From a bacterium (lineage in GTDB: Bacteria; Bacillota; Bacilli; Lactobacillales; Streptococcaceae), in assembly GCA_905221095.1 (NCBI GenBank), contig CAJNBV010000004.1:1-64000 (forward strand): a stretch of 64,000 bases of DNA, written 5' to 3'. Numbering within the stretch: the first letter of the stretch is position 1; every line of letters begins with the position of its first letter. Positions 16,889 to 24,520 of the stretch are shown piece after piece. The position numbers were made by a program, and so were the translations under genes. Under the pieces are notes generated by a model, which worked only from the letters and a program-made list of their open reading frames with translations, was not told where the DNA came from and searched no databases.

Positions 16889-18810
16889 AAACACATATAA
16901 GCTTATCAGTTAATCGTTTGTTAAATGAAGATACCTATGCTATTCCTCTTTATCAGAGAAATTTTGCTTGGACTTATGATGAAATTGAGCAGTTATTGAA
17001 CGACGTAGCAGATGCTGTTCAAGAAAATAGAGATAATTACTATATTGGAACATTAGTCGTTAATAAAGAGAATAACATTTTCAGAATCATAGATGGGCAA
17101 CAGCGGACAACCGCTCTTAATTTGATTGCCTTAGCTTTGAAGCATGAGTTTGGTTTTGATAGATTGAAAGCTGTCAATCTTACCTTCCCAGCTAGGAAGA
17201 AATCAAATAAGAATATTCAAGATTTATTTGCCAAGAAAAAAATTTTAGAGGGCGATGAAAATGAGCTGACTAGAGGTTACGGACATGCTAGAGACGCATT
17301 GAAAAAAGTGCTAGAGGAGCGCCAGCTTAATCCTCAGTTTTTCGTTGATTATCTTTTTGAGAATGTCATCATTTTTCGGAGCATACTTCCTGAAGATTTA
17401 GATTTGAATCTTTATTTCGAACGTTTCAATTCTCGAGGAGAACAACTAGAGGCTCATGAGATTCTTAAGGCACAAATGATGTCTAAATTTGGTGAAGATC
17501 AAGAAATGGCACAAAAATTTGCGAGAATTTGGGACGCCTGTGCAGAATTTGATAAGCCGGTAATCAATGCATTTACAAAAAAAGCAAAGAAAAAGCATCA
17601 TGATGGAGAAAGAGAAAAAATCTTTCCTTTGAATTGGATTAAAGGAAATAATTATCAGAATAGCTTTCTTTTAAATATTGATAAGTCCTTAAGTCAAATA
17701 GAAGTTCAGTCAACTAATAAGAAATCTCTATTGTCTAGTATAGAAAATAAAGAATCTACAAGAGTTAAAGTAATATCAGATACGAATGAAGTGGAAAAAT
17801 ACAGAACGATTATAAACTTTGAAACATTTTTATATTTCGTTTATTATATAACATTTGGTAATGTATCTCCTTCTGATATACAGCTAGATGACAAGAAATT
17901 ATTAGAAACATTTGAAAATGTAACTAGTGTTAATACAAATTTAGAGGATGTTACATTATTTATTAGAAATTTATTGAAATTAAAATTTATATTTGATAAT
18001 TTGATCGTACGAATGTCACAAGAGACTAATAATAGAAGACAAGAAAATGATTGGTTTCTACAGAAAGTTTATCGGAATGATTATAATAATAAAACTGGAG
18101 GAGATTTATTTGTTCAATATTATCATGATAAAAATTCTTTTGAAAAGTTCAATGATGATATTTTAATGCTCCAATCTATGTTTGCTGTGACCTTTACTGC
18201 TAATCGTGATAGTCGTTGGTTATATGAAATCTTGCAATTCCTCTTTAACCATATTGAAGAGTTAAATCAAACAGAATTTGCTAGTCAGTTTAAGGATTTT
18301 CTTGAGAAAATGGCAGTGAGATATGCTGAGGAAAGTTTGTTTGACAAGGATGGAAATATCAAAAGATATGGTGCCATTCGTGTTTATGATTTCAATTTTA
18401 TAGATTATATTTTATGGAAAAATTGTTCGGATTTAAAAGGAAAGTATTCGAGCGTTGAATTTGAAGATTTTAAGTTTACATATCGTCGTTCCATAGAGCA
18501 CTGGTTTCCACAACATCCAAATAGTGATGAAATATTTGAAGAGATTGATGATAAATTTTTGCACTCCTTCGGGAATCTTTGTATCATTACAGATAGTCAG
18601 AATTCGAAGTTTGGAAATTTAGTTCCAATTGCAAAGTATAATCAATGGCAAGATATATTTTATCGTCAAAGTTTAAAATTACAGATGATGGCAGAGATAA
18701 CTTCTAAAAAAGATTCTGGTTGGGGTCCGAAACAAATAACAGAACTGGAAAAAGAGATCTTGACTAGGGTAAATGATTTTATAGAAAGTAAGTCATCAGA
18801 GCAACGATAA
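16882..18810 (+). CDS. DUF262-DUF1524 protein, GmrSD-type restriction nuclease candidate
   Basis: A 642-residue protein. The N-terminal DUF262 domain has IPLYQRNFAW (21-30), DGQQRTT (from residue 71) and FNSRGEQLEAHEILKAQ. The C-terminal DUF1524 His-Me-finger nuclease has IEHWFPQH (538-545, catalytic-type His 540), then GNLCIIT (from about 564) and a distal Asn/Lys-rich segment. The arrangement is that of fused GmrSD or BrxU enzymes, which cleave phage DNA carrying modified bases. It is preceded by a DUF262-only paralogue with only partial similarity, so the pair is not a fresh duplication. The target DNA cannot be deduced. Confidence 0.85.
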   Translation: MVETHISLSVNRLLNEDTYAIPLYQRNFAWTYDEIEQLLNDVADAVQENRDNYYIGTLVVNKENNIFRIIDGQQRTTALNLIALALKHEFGFDRLKAVNLTFPARKKSNKNIQDLFAKKKILEGDENELTRGYGHARDALKKVLEERQLNPQFFVDYLFENVIIFRSILPEDLDLNLYFERFNSRGEQLEAHEILKAQMMSKFGEDQEMAQKFARIWDACAEFDKPVINAFTKKAKKKHHDGEREKIFPLNWIKGNNYQNSFLLNIDKSLSQIEVQSTNKKSLLSSIENKESTRVKVISDTNEVEKYRTIINFETFLYFVYYITFGNVSPSDIQLDDKKLLETFENVTSVNTNLEDVTLFIRNLLKLKFIFDNLIVRMSQETNNRRQENDWFLQKVYRNDYNNKTGGDLFVQYYHDKNSFEKFNDDILMLQSMFAVTFTANRDSRWLYEILQFLFNHIEELNQTEFASQFKDFLEKMAVRYAEESLFDKDGNIKRYGAIRVYDFNFIDYILWKNCSDLKGKYSSVEFEDFKFTYRRSIEHWFPQHPNSDEIFEEIDDKFLHSFGNLCIITDSQNSKFGNLVPIAKYNQWQDIFYRQSLKLQMMAEITSKKDSGWGPKQITELEKEILTRVNDFIESKSSEQR

Positions 18811-18824
18811 TCATCTATTTAAAG

Positions 18825-18867
18825 AGGCTAATGTATATCCAATAGATTTACATTAGCCTTCTTTTTT
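18825..18867 (+). terminator. Terminator of the accessory operon
   Basis: AGGCTAATGTA (18825-18835) and TACATTAGCCT (18849-18859) form a perfect 11-bp stem, followed by TCTTTTTT. Confidence 0.88.
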
Positions 18868-18899
18868 GTTAAAATAATAAATAGAAAGAGGGTGAGAGT

Positions 18900-19163
18900 A
18901 TGTCAAAGACGAGCATGAGCATCCGTTTGGATAGTGAGGTTAAGGAGCAGGCCCAACAGGTGTTTAGTAATCTGGGAATGGATATGACAACGGCTATTAA
19001 TATTTTCCTTCGTCAGGCCATTCAATATCAGGGTTTACCTTTCGATGTCAGACTAGACGAGAATCGGAAATTGCTAGAGGTATTAACGGATTTAGATCAA
19101 AATCGTAATATGAGCCAGTCTTTTGAATCAGTCTCAGACTTGATGGAGGATTTGCGTGCTTAA
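18900..19163 (+). CDS. RelB/DinJ-family antitoxin
   Basis: An 87-residue protein starting with the ribbon-helix-helix segment TSMSIRLDSEVKEQAQQVF, followed by GMDMTTAINIFLRQAI, the typical RelB/DinJ pattern. The C-terminal part (LLEVLTDLDQNRNMSQSFES) would wrap the toxin. It should bind its own promoter as a dimer and neutralise the YafQ-like toxin encoded by the overlapping next gene. It lies just after the terminator of the defence-like operon, and its promoter probably uses TAAAAT at 18870-18875. Confidence 0.9.
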   Translation: MSKTSMSIRLDSEVKEQAQQVFSNLGMDMTTAINIFLRQAIQYQGLPFDVRLDENRKLLEVLTDLDQNRNMSQSFESVSDLMEDLRA

Positions 19164-19434
19164 GATTCGTTATCATAAACAGTTTAAAAAAGATTTTAAG
19201 TTGGCTATGAAGCGTGGTTTGAAGGCAGAATTATTAGAAGAAGTTTTGAATTTTCTGGTTCAAGAAAAAGACCTTCCTGCTAGATATCGTGATTATCAAT
19301 TGACGGCATCCAAGCATTTTCAAGGAGTTCGTGAATGCCATATCCAGCCAGATTGGCTCCTGGTCTATAAAGTTGACAAGGAAGAATTGATTTTAAACTT
19401 GTTAAGGACAGGCAGTCATAGTGATTTATTTTAA
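19156..19434 (+). CDS. YafQ-family mRNA interferase toxin
   Basis: A 92-residue RelE/ParE-superfamily toxin. The opening LKIRYHKQFKKDFKLAMKRG and the ending LLRTGSHSDLF, with the catalytic His of the GSHSDLF motif, are YafQ hallmarks. The start codon is GTG at 19156, inside the last eight bases of the antitoxin gene, with GGAGG at 19145-19149, so translation is coupled and antitoxin comes first. It would cleave mRNA on the ribosome. All recognisable catalytic features are intact, so the pair looks functional. Confidence 0.9.
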   Translation: MLKIRYHKQFKKDFKLAMKRGLKAELLEEVLNFLVQEKDLPARYRDYQLTASKHFQGVRECHIQPDWLLVYKVDKEELILNLLRTGSHSDLF

Positions 19435-19454
19435 TCTATTTTAAGGAGTTCAAG

Positions 19455-19607
19455 ATGAAGCTTAGAATATTCGCAGAAGATAAGCCGGCTGAGAAGGTAT
19501 TTGAATATCAATTAGAACTTGCTGATCAGACAATTATCCTATCAACAGCGCTCTTGTCGAGTGCCATTGCTTTAGCAGGATTATTTTCTGCTTTGAAAGA
19601 AAAATAG
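19455..19607 (+). CDS. Small predicted membrane protein (50 aa)
   Basis: A 50-residue frame begins MKLRIFAEDKPAEKVFEYQ and ends in a hydrophobic stretch LSTALLSSAIALAGLFSAL followed by KEK. AAGGAG lies 6 bases before the ATG. It sits 20 bases after the toxin gene and 15 bases before pepS with no terminator on either side, so it is probably expressed with pepS. One membrane helix with a short cytoplasmic N-terminus is likely. The family is not recognised. Confidence 0.65.
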   Translation: MKLRIFAEDKPAEKVFEYQLELADQTIILSTALLSSAIALAGLFSALKEK

Positions 19608-19622
19608 AAAAGGAAGAATAGA

Positions 19623-20864
19623 ATGGTTTTACCAAATTTTAAAGAAAATCTAGAAAAATATGCGAAATTGTTGGTTGCAAATGGAATTAACGTGCAGCCT
19701 GGTCACACTTTGGCTCTTTCTATCGATGTGGAGCAACGCGAGTTGGCTCATTTAATCGTGAAAGAAGCTTATGCTTTGGGTGCACATGAGGTTATCGTTC
19801 AGTGGACAGATGATGTCATCAACCGTGAGAAATTCCTCCACGCACCGATGGAGCGTTTGGACAATGTACCAGAATACAAGATTGCTGAGATGAACTATCT
19901 CTTGGAGAACAAGGCTAGCCGTCTTGGTGTCCGTTCTTCTGATCCAGGTGCCTTGAACGGAGTGGATGCTGACAAGCTTTCAGCTTCTGCTAAAGCTATG
20001 GGACTTGCCATGAAACCAATGCGTATCGCAACGCAATCCAACAAGGTCAGCTGGACGGTAGCAGCCGCTGCTGGACTTGAGTGGGCTAAAAAAGTCTTTC
20101 CAAATGCTGCGAGCGATGAAGAAGCAGTCGATCTCCTTTGGGACCAAATCTTCAAAACTTGCCGAGTCTACGAAGCAGATCCTGTTAAGGCTTGGGAAGA
20201 ACACGCTGCCATCCTCAAGAGTAAGGCTGATATGCTTAATAAAGAACAATTCTCAGCCCTTCACTACACAGCGCCAGGAACTGATTTGACCCTTGGTTTG
20301 CCAAAGAATCACGTTTGGGAATCAGCTGGTGCTATCAATGCACAGGGAGAAGGATTCTTGCCAAATATGCCGACAGAGGAAGTCTTCACAGCACCTGACT
20401 TCCGTCGTGCAGATGGTTATGTTACTTCTACAAAACCACTTAGCTACAACGGAAATATCATTGAAGGAATTAAAGTAACCTTTAAGGATGGACAAATCGT
20501 AGACATTACTGCTGAAAAGGGTGATCAGGTCATGAAAGACCTTGTCTTTGAAAATGCAGGCGCGCGTGCCTTGGGTGAATGTGCCTTGGTACCAGATCCA
20601 AGTCCAATTTCTCAGTCAGGCATTACCTTCTTCAACACCCTTTTTGATGAGAATGCTTCAAACCACTTGGCTATCGGTGCAGCCTATGCGACTAGCGTCG
20701 TTGGTGGAGCAGAGATGAGCGAAGAAGAGCTTGAAGCTGCGGGACTTAACCGTTCAGATGTTCACGTGGACTTTATGATTGGATCTAATCAAATGGATAT
20801 CGATGGTATCCGTGAGGATGGAACTCGTGTACCGCTTTTCCGTAACGGTGATTGGGCAAATTAA
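19623..20864 (+). CDS. pepS: Aminopeptidase PepS (M29 family)
   Basis: A 413-residue M29 metallo-aminopeptidase, the usual family length. Conserved segments include RIATQSNKVSWTVAAA in the middle, and the C-terminal metal-site region with GECALVPDPSPIS and FDENASNHLAIG (Glu and His ligands). It removes N-terminal amino acids from peptides in the cytoplasm and feeds amino acids from imported peptides. In pneumococcus as I recall it, pepS lies close to polC, so the genes between 13525 and 19434 occupy the variable gap. Confidence 0.95.
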   Translation: MVLPNFKENLEKYAKLLVANGINVQPGHTLALSIDVEQRELAHLIVKEAYALGAHEVIVQWTDDVINREKFLHAPMERLDNVPEYKIAEMNYLLENKASRLGVRSSDPGALNGVDADKLSASAKAMGLAMKPMRIATQSNKVSWTVAAAAGLEWAKKVFPNAASDEEAVDLLWDQIFKTCRVYEADPVKAWEEHAAILKSKADMLNKEQFSALHYTAPGTDLTLGLPKNHVWESAGAINAQGEGFLPNMPTEEVFTAPDFRRADGYVTSTKPLSYNGNIIEGIKVTFKDGQIVDITAEKGDQVMKDLVFENAGARALGECALVPDPSPISQSGITFFNTLFDENASNHLAIGAAYATSVVGGAEMSEEELEAAGLNRSDVHVDFMIGSNQMDIDGIREDGTRVPLFRNGDWAN

Positions 20865-20873
20865 GGAGCCAAG

Positions 20874-21104
20874 ATGATAGGAAGTATGTTCGTTGGTCTC
20901 CTAGTGGGACTCTTAGCAGGTGCTTTGACCAATCGTGGAGAACGTATGGGTTGCTTTGGGAAAATGTTCCTCGGTTGGATTGGAGCCTTTCTGGGTCACT
21001 TGCTTTTTGGAACTTGGGGACCAGTTTTATCAGGAACAGCTATTATTCCGGCAGTACTAGGTTCCATGATTGTCTTAGCAATTTTTTGGAGACGAGGAAG
21101 TTAA
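20874..21104 (+). CDS. GlsB/YeaQ/YmgE-family stress membrane protein
   Basis: A 76-residue glycine-rich membrane protein with three hydrophobic helices (about residues 2-18, 28-45, 51-70). The pattern GLLVGLLAGALT and LGWIGAFLGHLLFG is that of the GlsB/YeaQ/YmgE (transglycosylase-associated) family. These proteins are linked to general stress responses, but the biochemical role is unknown. It starts 9 bases after pepS and is probably its operon partner. Confidence 0.8.
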   Translation: MIGSMFVGLLVGLLAGALTNRGERMGCFGKMFLGWIGAFLGHLLFGTWGPVLSGTAIIPAVLGSMIVLAIFWRRGS

Positions 21105-21117
21105 TTTCTTAAATCTG

Positions 21118-21308
21118 ATACTCAATGAAAATCAAAGAGTAAACTAGGAAACTAGCCGCAGGCTGCTCAAATCACTGCTTTGCGGTTGTAGATAGAACTG
21201 ACGAAGTCAGCTCAAAACACTGTTTTGAGGTTGCAGATAGAACTGACGAAGTCAGTAACATCTATACGGCAAGGCGACGTTGACGTGGTTTGAAGAGATT
21301 TTTGAAGG
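21118..21308 (-). repeat. BOX element (C-B-B-A as read on the + strand)
   Basis: The stretch opens with ATACTCAATGAAAATCAAAG (boxC end). Two boxB copies carrying GATAGAACTGACGAAGTCAG follow. It ends with boxA, which contains ACGGCAAGGCGACG, the classic BOX typing-primer core. This is a non-coding mobile repeat of pneumococcus and relatives. It lies between the YmgE-like gene and rsuA. Confidence 0.93.
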
Positions 21309-21310
21309 AA

Positions 21311-21343
21311 AAGGAGGTTGGTCATTGTACCAGCCTCCTTTTG
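21311..21343 (+). terminator. Terminator upstream of rsuA
   Basis: AAGGAGG-T-TGGT pairs with ACCA-G-CCTCCTT across CATTGT and is followed by TTT. It ends the pepS transcript just before the rsuA promoter. Confidence 0.75.
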
Positions 21344-21347
21344 AGTA

Positions 21348-21356
21348 TGATATAAT
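21348..21356 (+). promoter_or_regulatory. rsuA promoter, extended -10 seven bases before the ATG
   Basis: TG-A-TATAAT (21348-21356) is an extended -10 box. Transcription would start at about 21363, which is the A of the rsuA start codon. Confidence 0.65.
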
Positions 21357-21362
21357 AGTTCT

Positions 21363-22085
21363 ATGAGATTAGATAAATTTTTAGTTGCCTGCGCTGTGGG
21401 AAGTCGGACTGAGGTCAAAAACTTGCTCAAGGCTGGGCGCGTGATGGTAAATGGTAAAAAAGAAAAATTAGCTAAATTGCAGATTGATGAAGAAAGAGAT
21501 GAGATTCGCTTTGACGGGCAAGTGTTGGAGTATGAAGAATTTGTCTACTACATGATGAACAAGCCCCAAGGAGTTATTTCAGCGACTGAGGATCCCAAGC
21601 ACAGAACCGTGTTGGACTTGCTGGATGATATTGCTCGGACCAAGGAAGTTTTTCCAGTAGGGCGCTTGGATATTGATACGCATGGACTCCTGCTCCTGAC
21701 CAATGATGGCCAGCTGGCCCATTCTTTACTTTCGCCTAAACGTCATGTGGACAAGACTTATCAGGCACAAGTCAAAGGAATTATGATCCAAGAAGATGTG
21801 GAGACATTTGCTAAGGGTATTCCTCTCAAAGACTTTACCTGTCAGCCTGCTAGACTGGAGATTATTTCCATAGATACAGAAAAGAATCAGAGCCAAATCC
21901 GTGTGACCATTGCAGAAGGGAAGTTCCATCAGGTCAAGCGTATGGTGGCATACTGTGGCAAGGAAGTAGTGGACCTACAGCGTTTGACTATGGGAACTTT
22001 AGTCTTGGATGAGAATTTACAACGAGGAGAATGGCGTCGCTTGACCAAGGAAGAATTAGAGGTTCTCCTTGCAAGTATTGCTTAA
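21363..22085 (+). CDS. rsuA: 16S rRNA pseudouridine synthase, RsuA family
   Basis: A 240-residue enzyme. An N-terminal S4 RNA-binding domain (MRLDKFLVACAVGSRTEVK, residues 1-60) is followed by the catalytic domain. The motif VGRLDIDTHGLLLLTNDG carries the catalytic Asp, and GKFHQVKRM is a second conserved motif. It converts U516-type positions of 16S rRNA to pseudouridine. No ribosome binding site is seen, and the -10 box lies seven bases before the ATG, so its mRNA may be leaderless. The S4 start matches the family exactly, so a later start is unlikely. Confidence 0.92.
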   Translation: MRLDKFLVACAVGSRTEVKNLLKAGRVMVNGKKEKLAKLQIDEERDEIRFDGQVLEYEEFVYYMMNKPQGVISATEDPKHRTVLDLLDDIARTKEVFPVGRLDIDTHGLLLLTNDGQLAHSLLSPKRHVDKTYQAQVKGIMIQEDVETFAKGIPLKDFTCQPARLEIISIDTEKNQSQIRVTIAEGKFHQVKRMVAYCGKEVVDLQRLTMGTLVLDENLQRGEWRRLTKEELEVLLASIA

Positions 22086-22196
22086 TTTGAGTTATGTTAG
22101 AAAAAGGTGAGGAAGAATATCCTTGCCTTTTATGTTTTTCAGTTGCTTACTTTGTGAAAAGAGTTATAATAGACTGTAGAATAAAAGGAGGAATCT

Positions 22197-23531
22197 ATGA
22201 ACGCGATTCAAGAATCATTTACTGATAAATTATTTGCCAACTATGAAGCAAATGTAAAATACCAAGCGATTGAAAATGCTGCTAGCCATAATGGAATTTT
22301 TGCAGCCCTAGAACGTCGCCAAAGCCATGTAGACAACACACCTGTTTTCTCATTGGATTTGACAAAGGATAAGGTAACCAACCAGAAAGCGTCTGGTCGT
22401 TGCTGGATGTTTGCGGCTCTCAACACCTTCCGTCACAAACTCATCTCTCAATATAAATTGGAAAACTTTGAGTTGTCACAGGCTCATACTTTCTTCTGGG
22501 ACAAGTATGAGAAATCCAATTGGTTCTTGGAGCAAGTCATTGCGACTGCAGACCAAGACCTAACTAGCCGTAAGGTTAAATTCCTACTTCAAACACCACA
22601 ACAAGATGGTGGTCAATGGGATATGGTCGTTGCACTCTTTGAGAAATACGGTGTCGTGCCTAAGTCAGTTTACCCTGAATCTGTTTCATCTAGCAGCAGC
22701 CGTGAGCTAAATGCAATCCTTAACAAATTGCTTCGCCAAGATGCTCAAATCTTGCGTGACTTGCTTGCTTCTGGTGCAGACCAAGCAACTGTCCAAGCTA
22801 AGAAAGAAGACCTCTTGCAAGAAATCTTTAACTTCCTTGCTATGTCTTTAGGACTTCCACCACGTAAATTTGACTTTGCTTATCGCGATAAGGATAACAA
22901 CTACCAAAGCGAAAAGGGTATCACGCCACAAGAATTTTACAAGAAATATGTCAATCTTCCTCTAGAAGACTATGTTTCTGTTATCAATGCTCCAACTGCT
23001 GACAAGCCTTATGGCCAATCTTACACAGTTGAGATGTTGGGAAATGTGGTTGGTAGCCGTGCAGTTCGTTACATCAACGTACCGATGGAGCGCTTGAAAG
23101 AATTGGCGATTGCCCAAATGCAAGCAGGTGAGACTGTTTGGTTTGGTTCTGATGTTGGTCAGCTTAGCAACCGCAAAGCTGGAATCCTTGCGACAGATGT
23201 TTATGACTTTGAATCAAGCATGGACATTAAACTAACTCAAGACAAGGCTGGACGTTTGGACTACAGCGAAAGCTTGATGACCCACGCTATGGTCTTGACA
23301 GGTGTTGATTTGGATGAAAATGGCAAATCAACCAAGTGGAAGGTTGAAAACTCATGGGGAGACAAGGTTGGTACCGATGGTTACTTTGTTGCCTCAGACG
23401 CTTGGATGGACGAATACACATATCAAATCGTTGTTCGCAAAGAATTGCTGACAGCAGAAGAACAAGCTGCTTATGAAGCAGAACCAATCGTACTTGCACC
23501 ATGGGATCCAATGGGAGCCTTGGCAGAATAA
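22197..23531 (+). CDS. pepC: Aminopeptidase C (bleomycin hydrolase family)
   Basis: A 444-residue cysteine peptidase of family C1B. The active-site Cys is in QKASGRCWMFAALN (about residue 70), the active-site His in LMTHAMVLTGVD, and the Asn in KVENSWGD. It is cytoplasmic and hexameric in the family, with broad aminopeptidase activity on peptides from uptake. It has a strong AGGAGG site before the ATG, a TATAAT box near 22166, and a perfect bidirectional terminator after the stop. Confidence 0.96.
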   Translation: MNAIQESFTDKLFANYEANVKYQAIENAASHNGIFAALERRQSHVDNTPVFSLDLTKDKVTNQKASGRCWMFAALNTFRHKLISQYKLENFELSQAHTFFWDKYEKSNWFLEQVIATADQDLTSRKVKFLLQTPQQDGGQWDMVVALFEKYGVVPKSVYPESVSSSSSRELNAILNKLLRQDAQILRDLLASGADQATVQAKKEDLLQEIFNFLAMSLGLPPRKFDFAYRDKDNNYQSEKGITPQEFYKKYVNLPLEDYVSVINAPTADKPYGQSYTVEMLGNVVGSRAVRYINVPMERLKELAIAQMQAGETVWFGSDVGQLSNRKAGILATDVYDFESSMDIKLTQDKAGRLDYSESLMTHAMVLTGVDLDENGKSTKWKVENSWGDKVGTDGYFVASDAWMDEYTYQIVVRKELLTAEEQAAYEAEPIVLAPWDPMGALAE

Positions 23532-23541
23532 AAGCATAGAA

Positions 23542-23574
23542 AAAAGGAATCAGGTTTAGAACCTGATTCCTTTT
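23542..23574. terminator. Bidirectional terminator between pepC and manN
   Basis: AAAAGGAATCAGGTT and AACCTGATTCCTTTT form a perfect 15-bp stem with loop TAG. It has A and T runs on both sides, so it serves pepC on the + strand and manN on the - strand. Confidence 0.93.
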
Positions 23575-23585
23575 AAGTTGTTTGA

Positions 23586-24497
23586 TTACATGATGTGAAG
23601 AACATGTGCCACAATACCCACTGCGAAGAGTGCAAGGATAATAGTGATTGGAGATACTTTTTTCTTAAGCAAGTACATGCAAAGGAAAGTAAGGAGTAGT
23701 CCTGATAGTCCAGGAATCAACATATCCAAGTTTTGTTGGAAAGTAGTAACTTTTTCAGGTGTTTGAGACAATCCTTGTCCTACTTGTGCGAATGCTTCTT
23801 GGATACCTTTAGATCCTTCTGGCAATTTATCCCAATGGATATAAGCCTTTTCATCTAGTTGAACTTTGGCAACATCGAAAGCAAATTTAATATTTACCCA
23901 ACGTTGAACAAGGACAGCAAGAATGAACATACCAAGGATAGAAGCTCCTTTAGTGATGTCTTGAAGGATACCGCCAGACATATCTTTAGTGATTTCTGAT
24001 CCAGCCTTGTATCCAATCTCTTGTGTATACCACAAGAATGACATACGAATCAAGTTCCAAAGAACGAAGAAGAGGATTGGACCTAAGATATTACCAGTAA
24101 GGGCAAGTGAAGCACCGAGTGATCCAAGGATTGGGCGTACTGTAAACCAGAATACTGGGTCACCGATACCAGCAAGAGGTCCCATCATACCGATTTTAAC
24201 CCCTTGGATAGCAGCGTCGTCGATTTCAACACCGTTAGCACGTTCTTCTTCAAGTGCAAGAGTAACCCCCATGATTGGAGCAGCTACGTATGGGTGAGTG
24301 TTGAAGAACTCAAGATGGCGTTCAAGAGCAGCGACTTGATCTTCTTTTTTAGTGTAGAGTTTTTTAAGAGCTGGAATTAATGAGTAAGCCCAACCCAAGT
24401 TTTGCATACGTTCATAGTTCCAAGAACCTTGTAAGAAAGTTGAACGCCACCAAACTTTTTTACGATCTGATTTAGTTAATTGAAGTTTTTCAGTCAT
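23586..24497 (-). CDS. manN: PTS mannose/glucose transporter subunit IID
   Basis: The 303-residue IID membrane subunit of the mannose-family phosphotransferase system. It is identified from KVWWRSTFLQGSWNYERM near the start, the IGMMGPLAGIGDPVFWFTVR region (about residues 110-128) and C-terminal membrane helices ending MYLLKKKVSPITIILALFAV. It works with IIC (next gene upstream) and IIAB to import and phosphorylate glucose, mannose and amino sugars. It is the last gene of manLMN on the minus strand, 23 bases after manM. Confidence 0.96.
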   Translation of the reverse strand: MTEKLQLTKSDRKKVWWRSTFLQGSWNYERMQNLGWAYSLIPALKKLYTKKEDQVAALERHLEFFNTHPYVAAPIMGVTLALEEERANGVEIDDAAIQGVKIGMMGPLAGIGDPVFWFTVRPILGSLGASLALTGNILGPILFFVLWNLIRMSFLWYTQEIGYKAGSEITKDMSGGILQDITKGASILGMFILAVLVQRWVNIKFAFDVAKVQLDEKAYIHWDKLPEGSKGIQEAFAQVGQGLSQTPEKVTTFQQNLDMLIPGLSGLLLTFLCMYLLKKKVSPITIILALFAVGIVAHVLHIM

Positions 24498-24520
24498 GAT
24501 GTTTTCAGTCCTTTCTTATC

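Noticed and set aside
13525..19434. Prophage or integrative element
   Set aside because: No integrase, structural phage gene, relaxase or flanking direct repeat is visible. The segment looks like a plain insertion between core genes.
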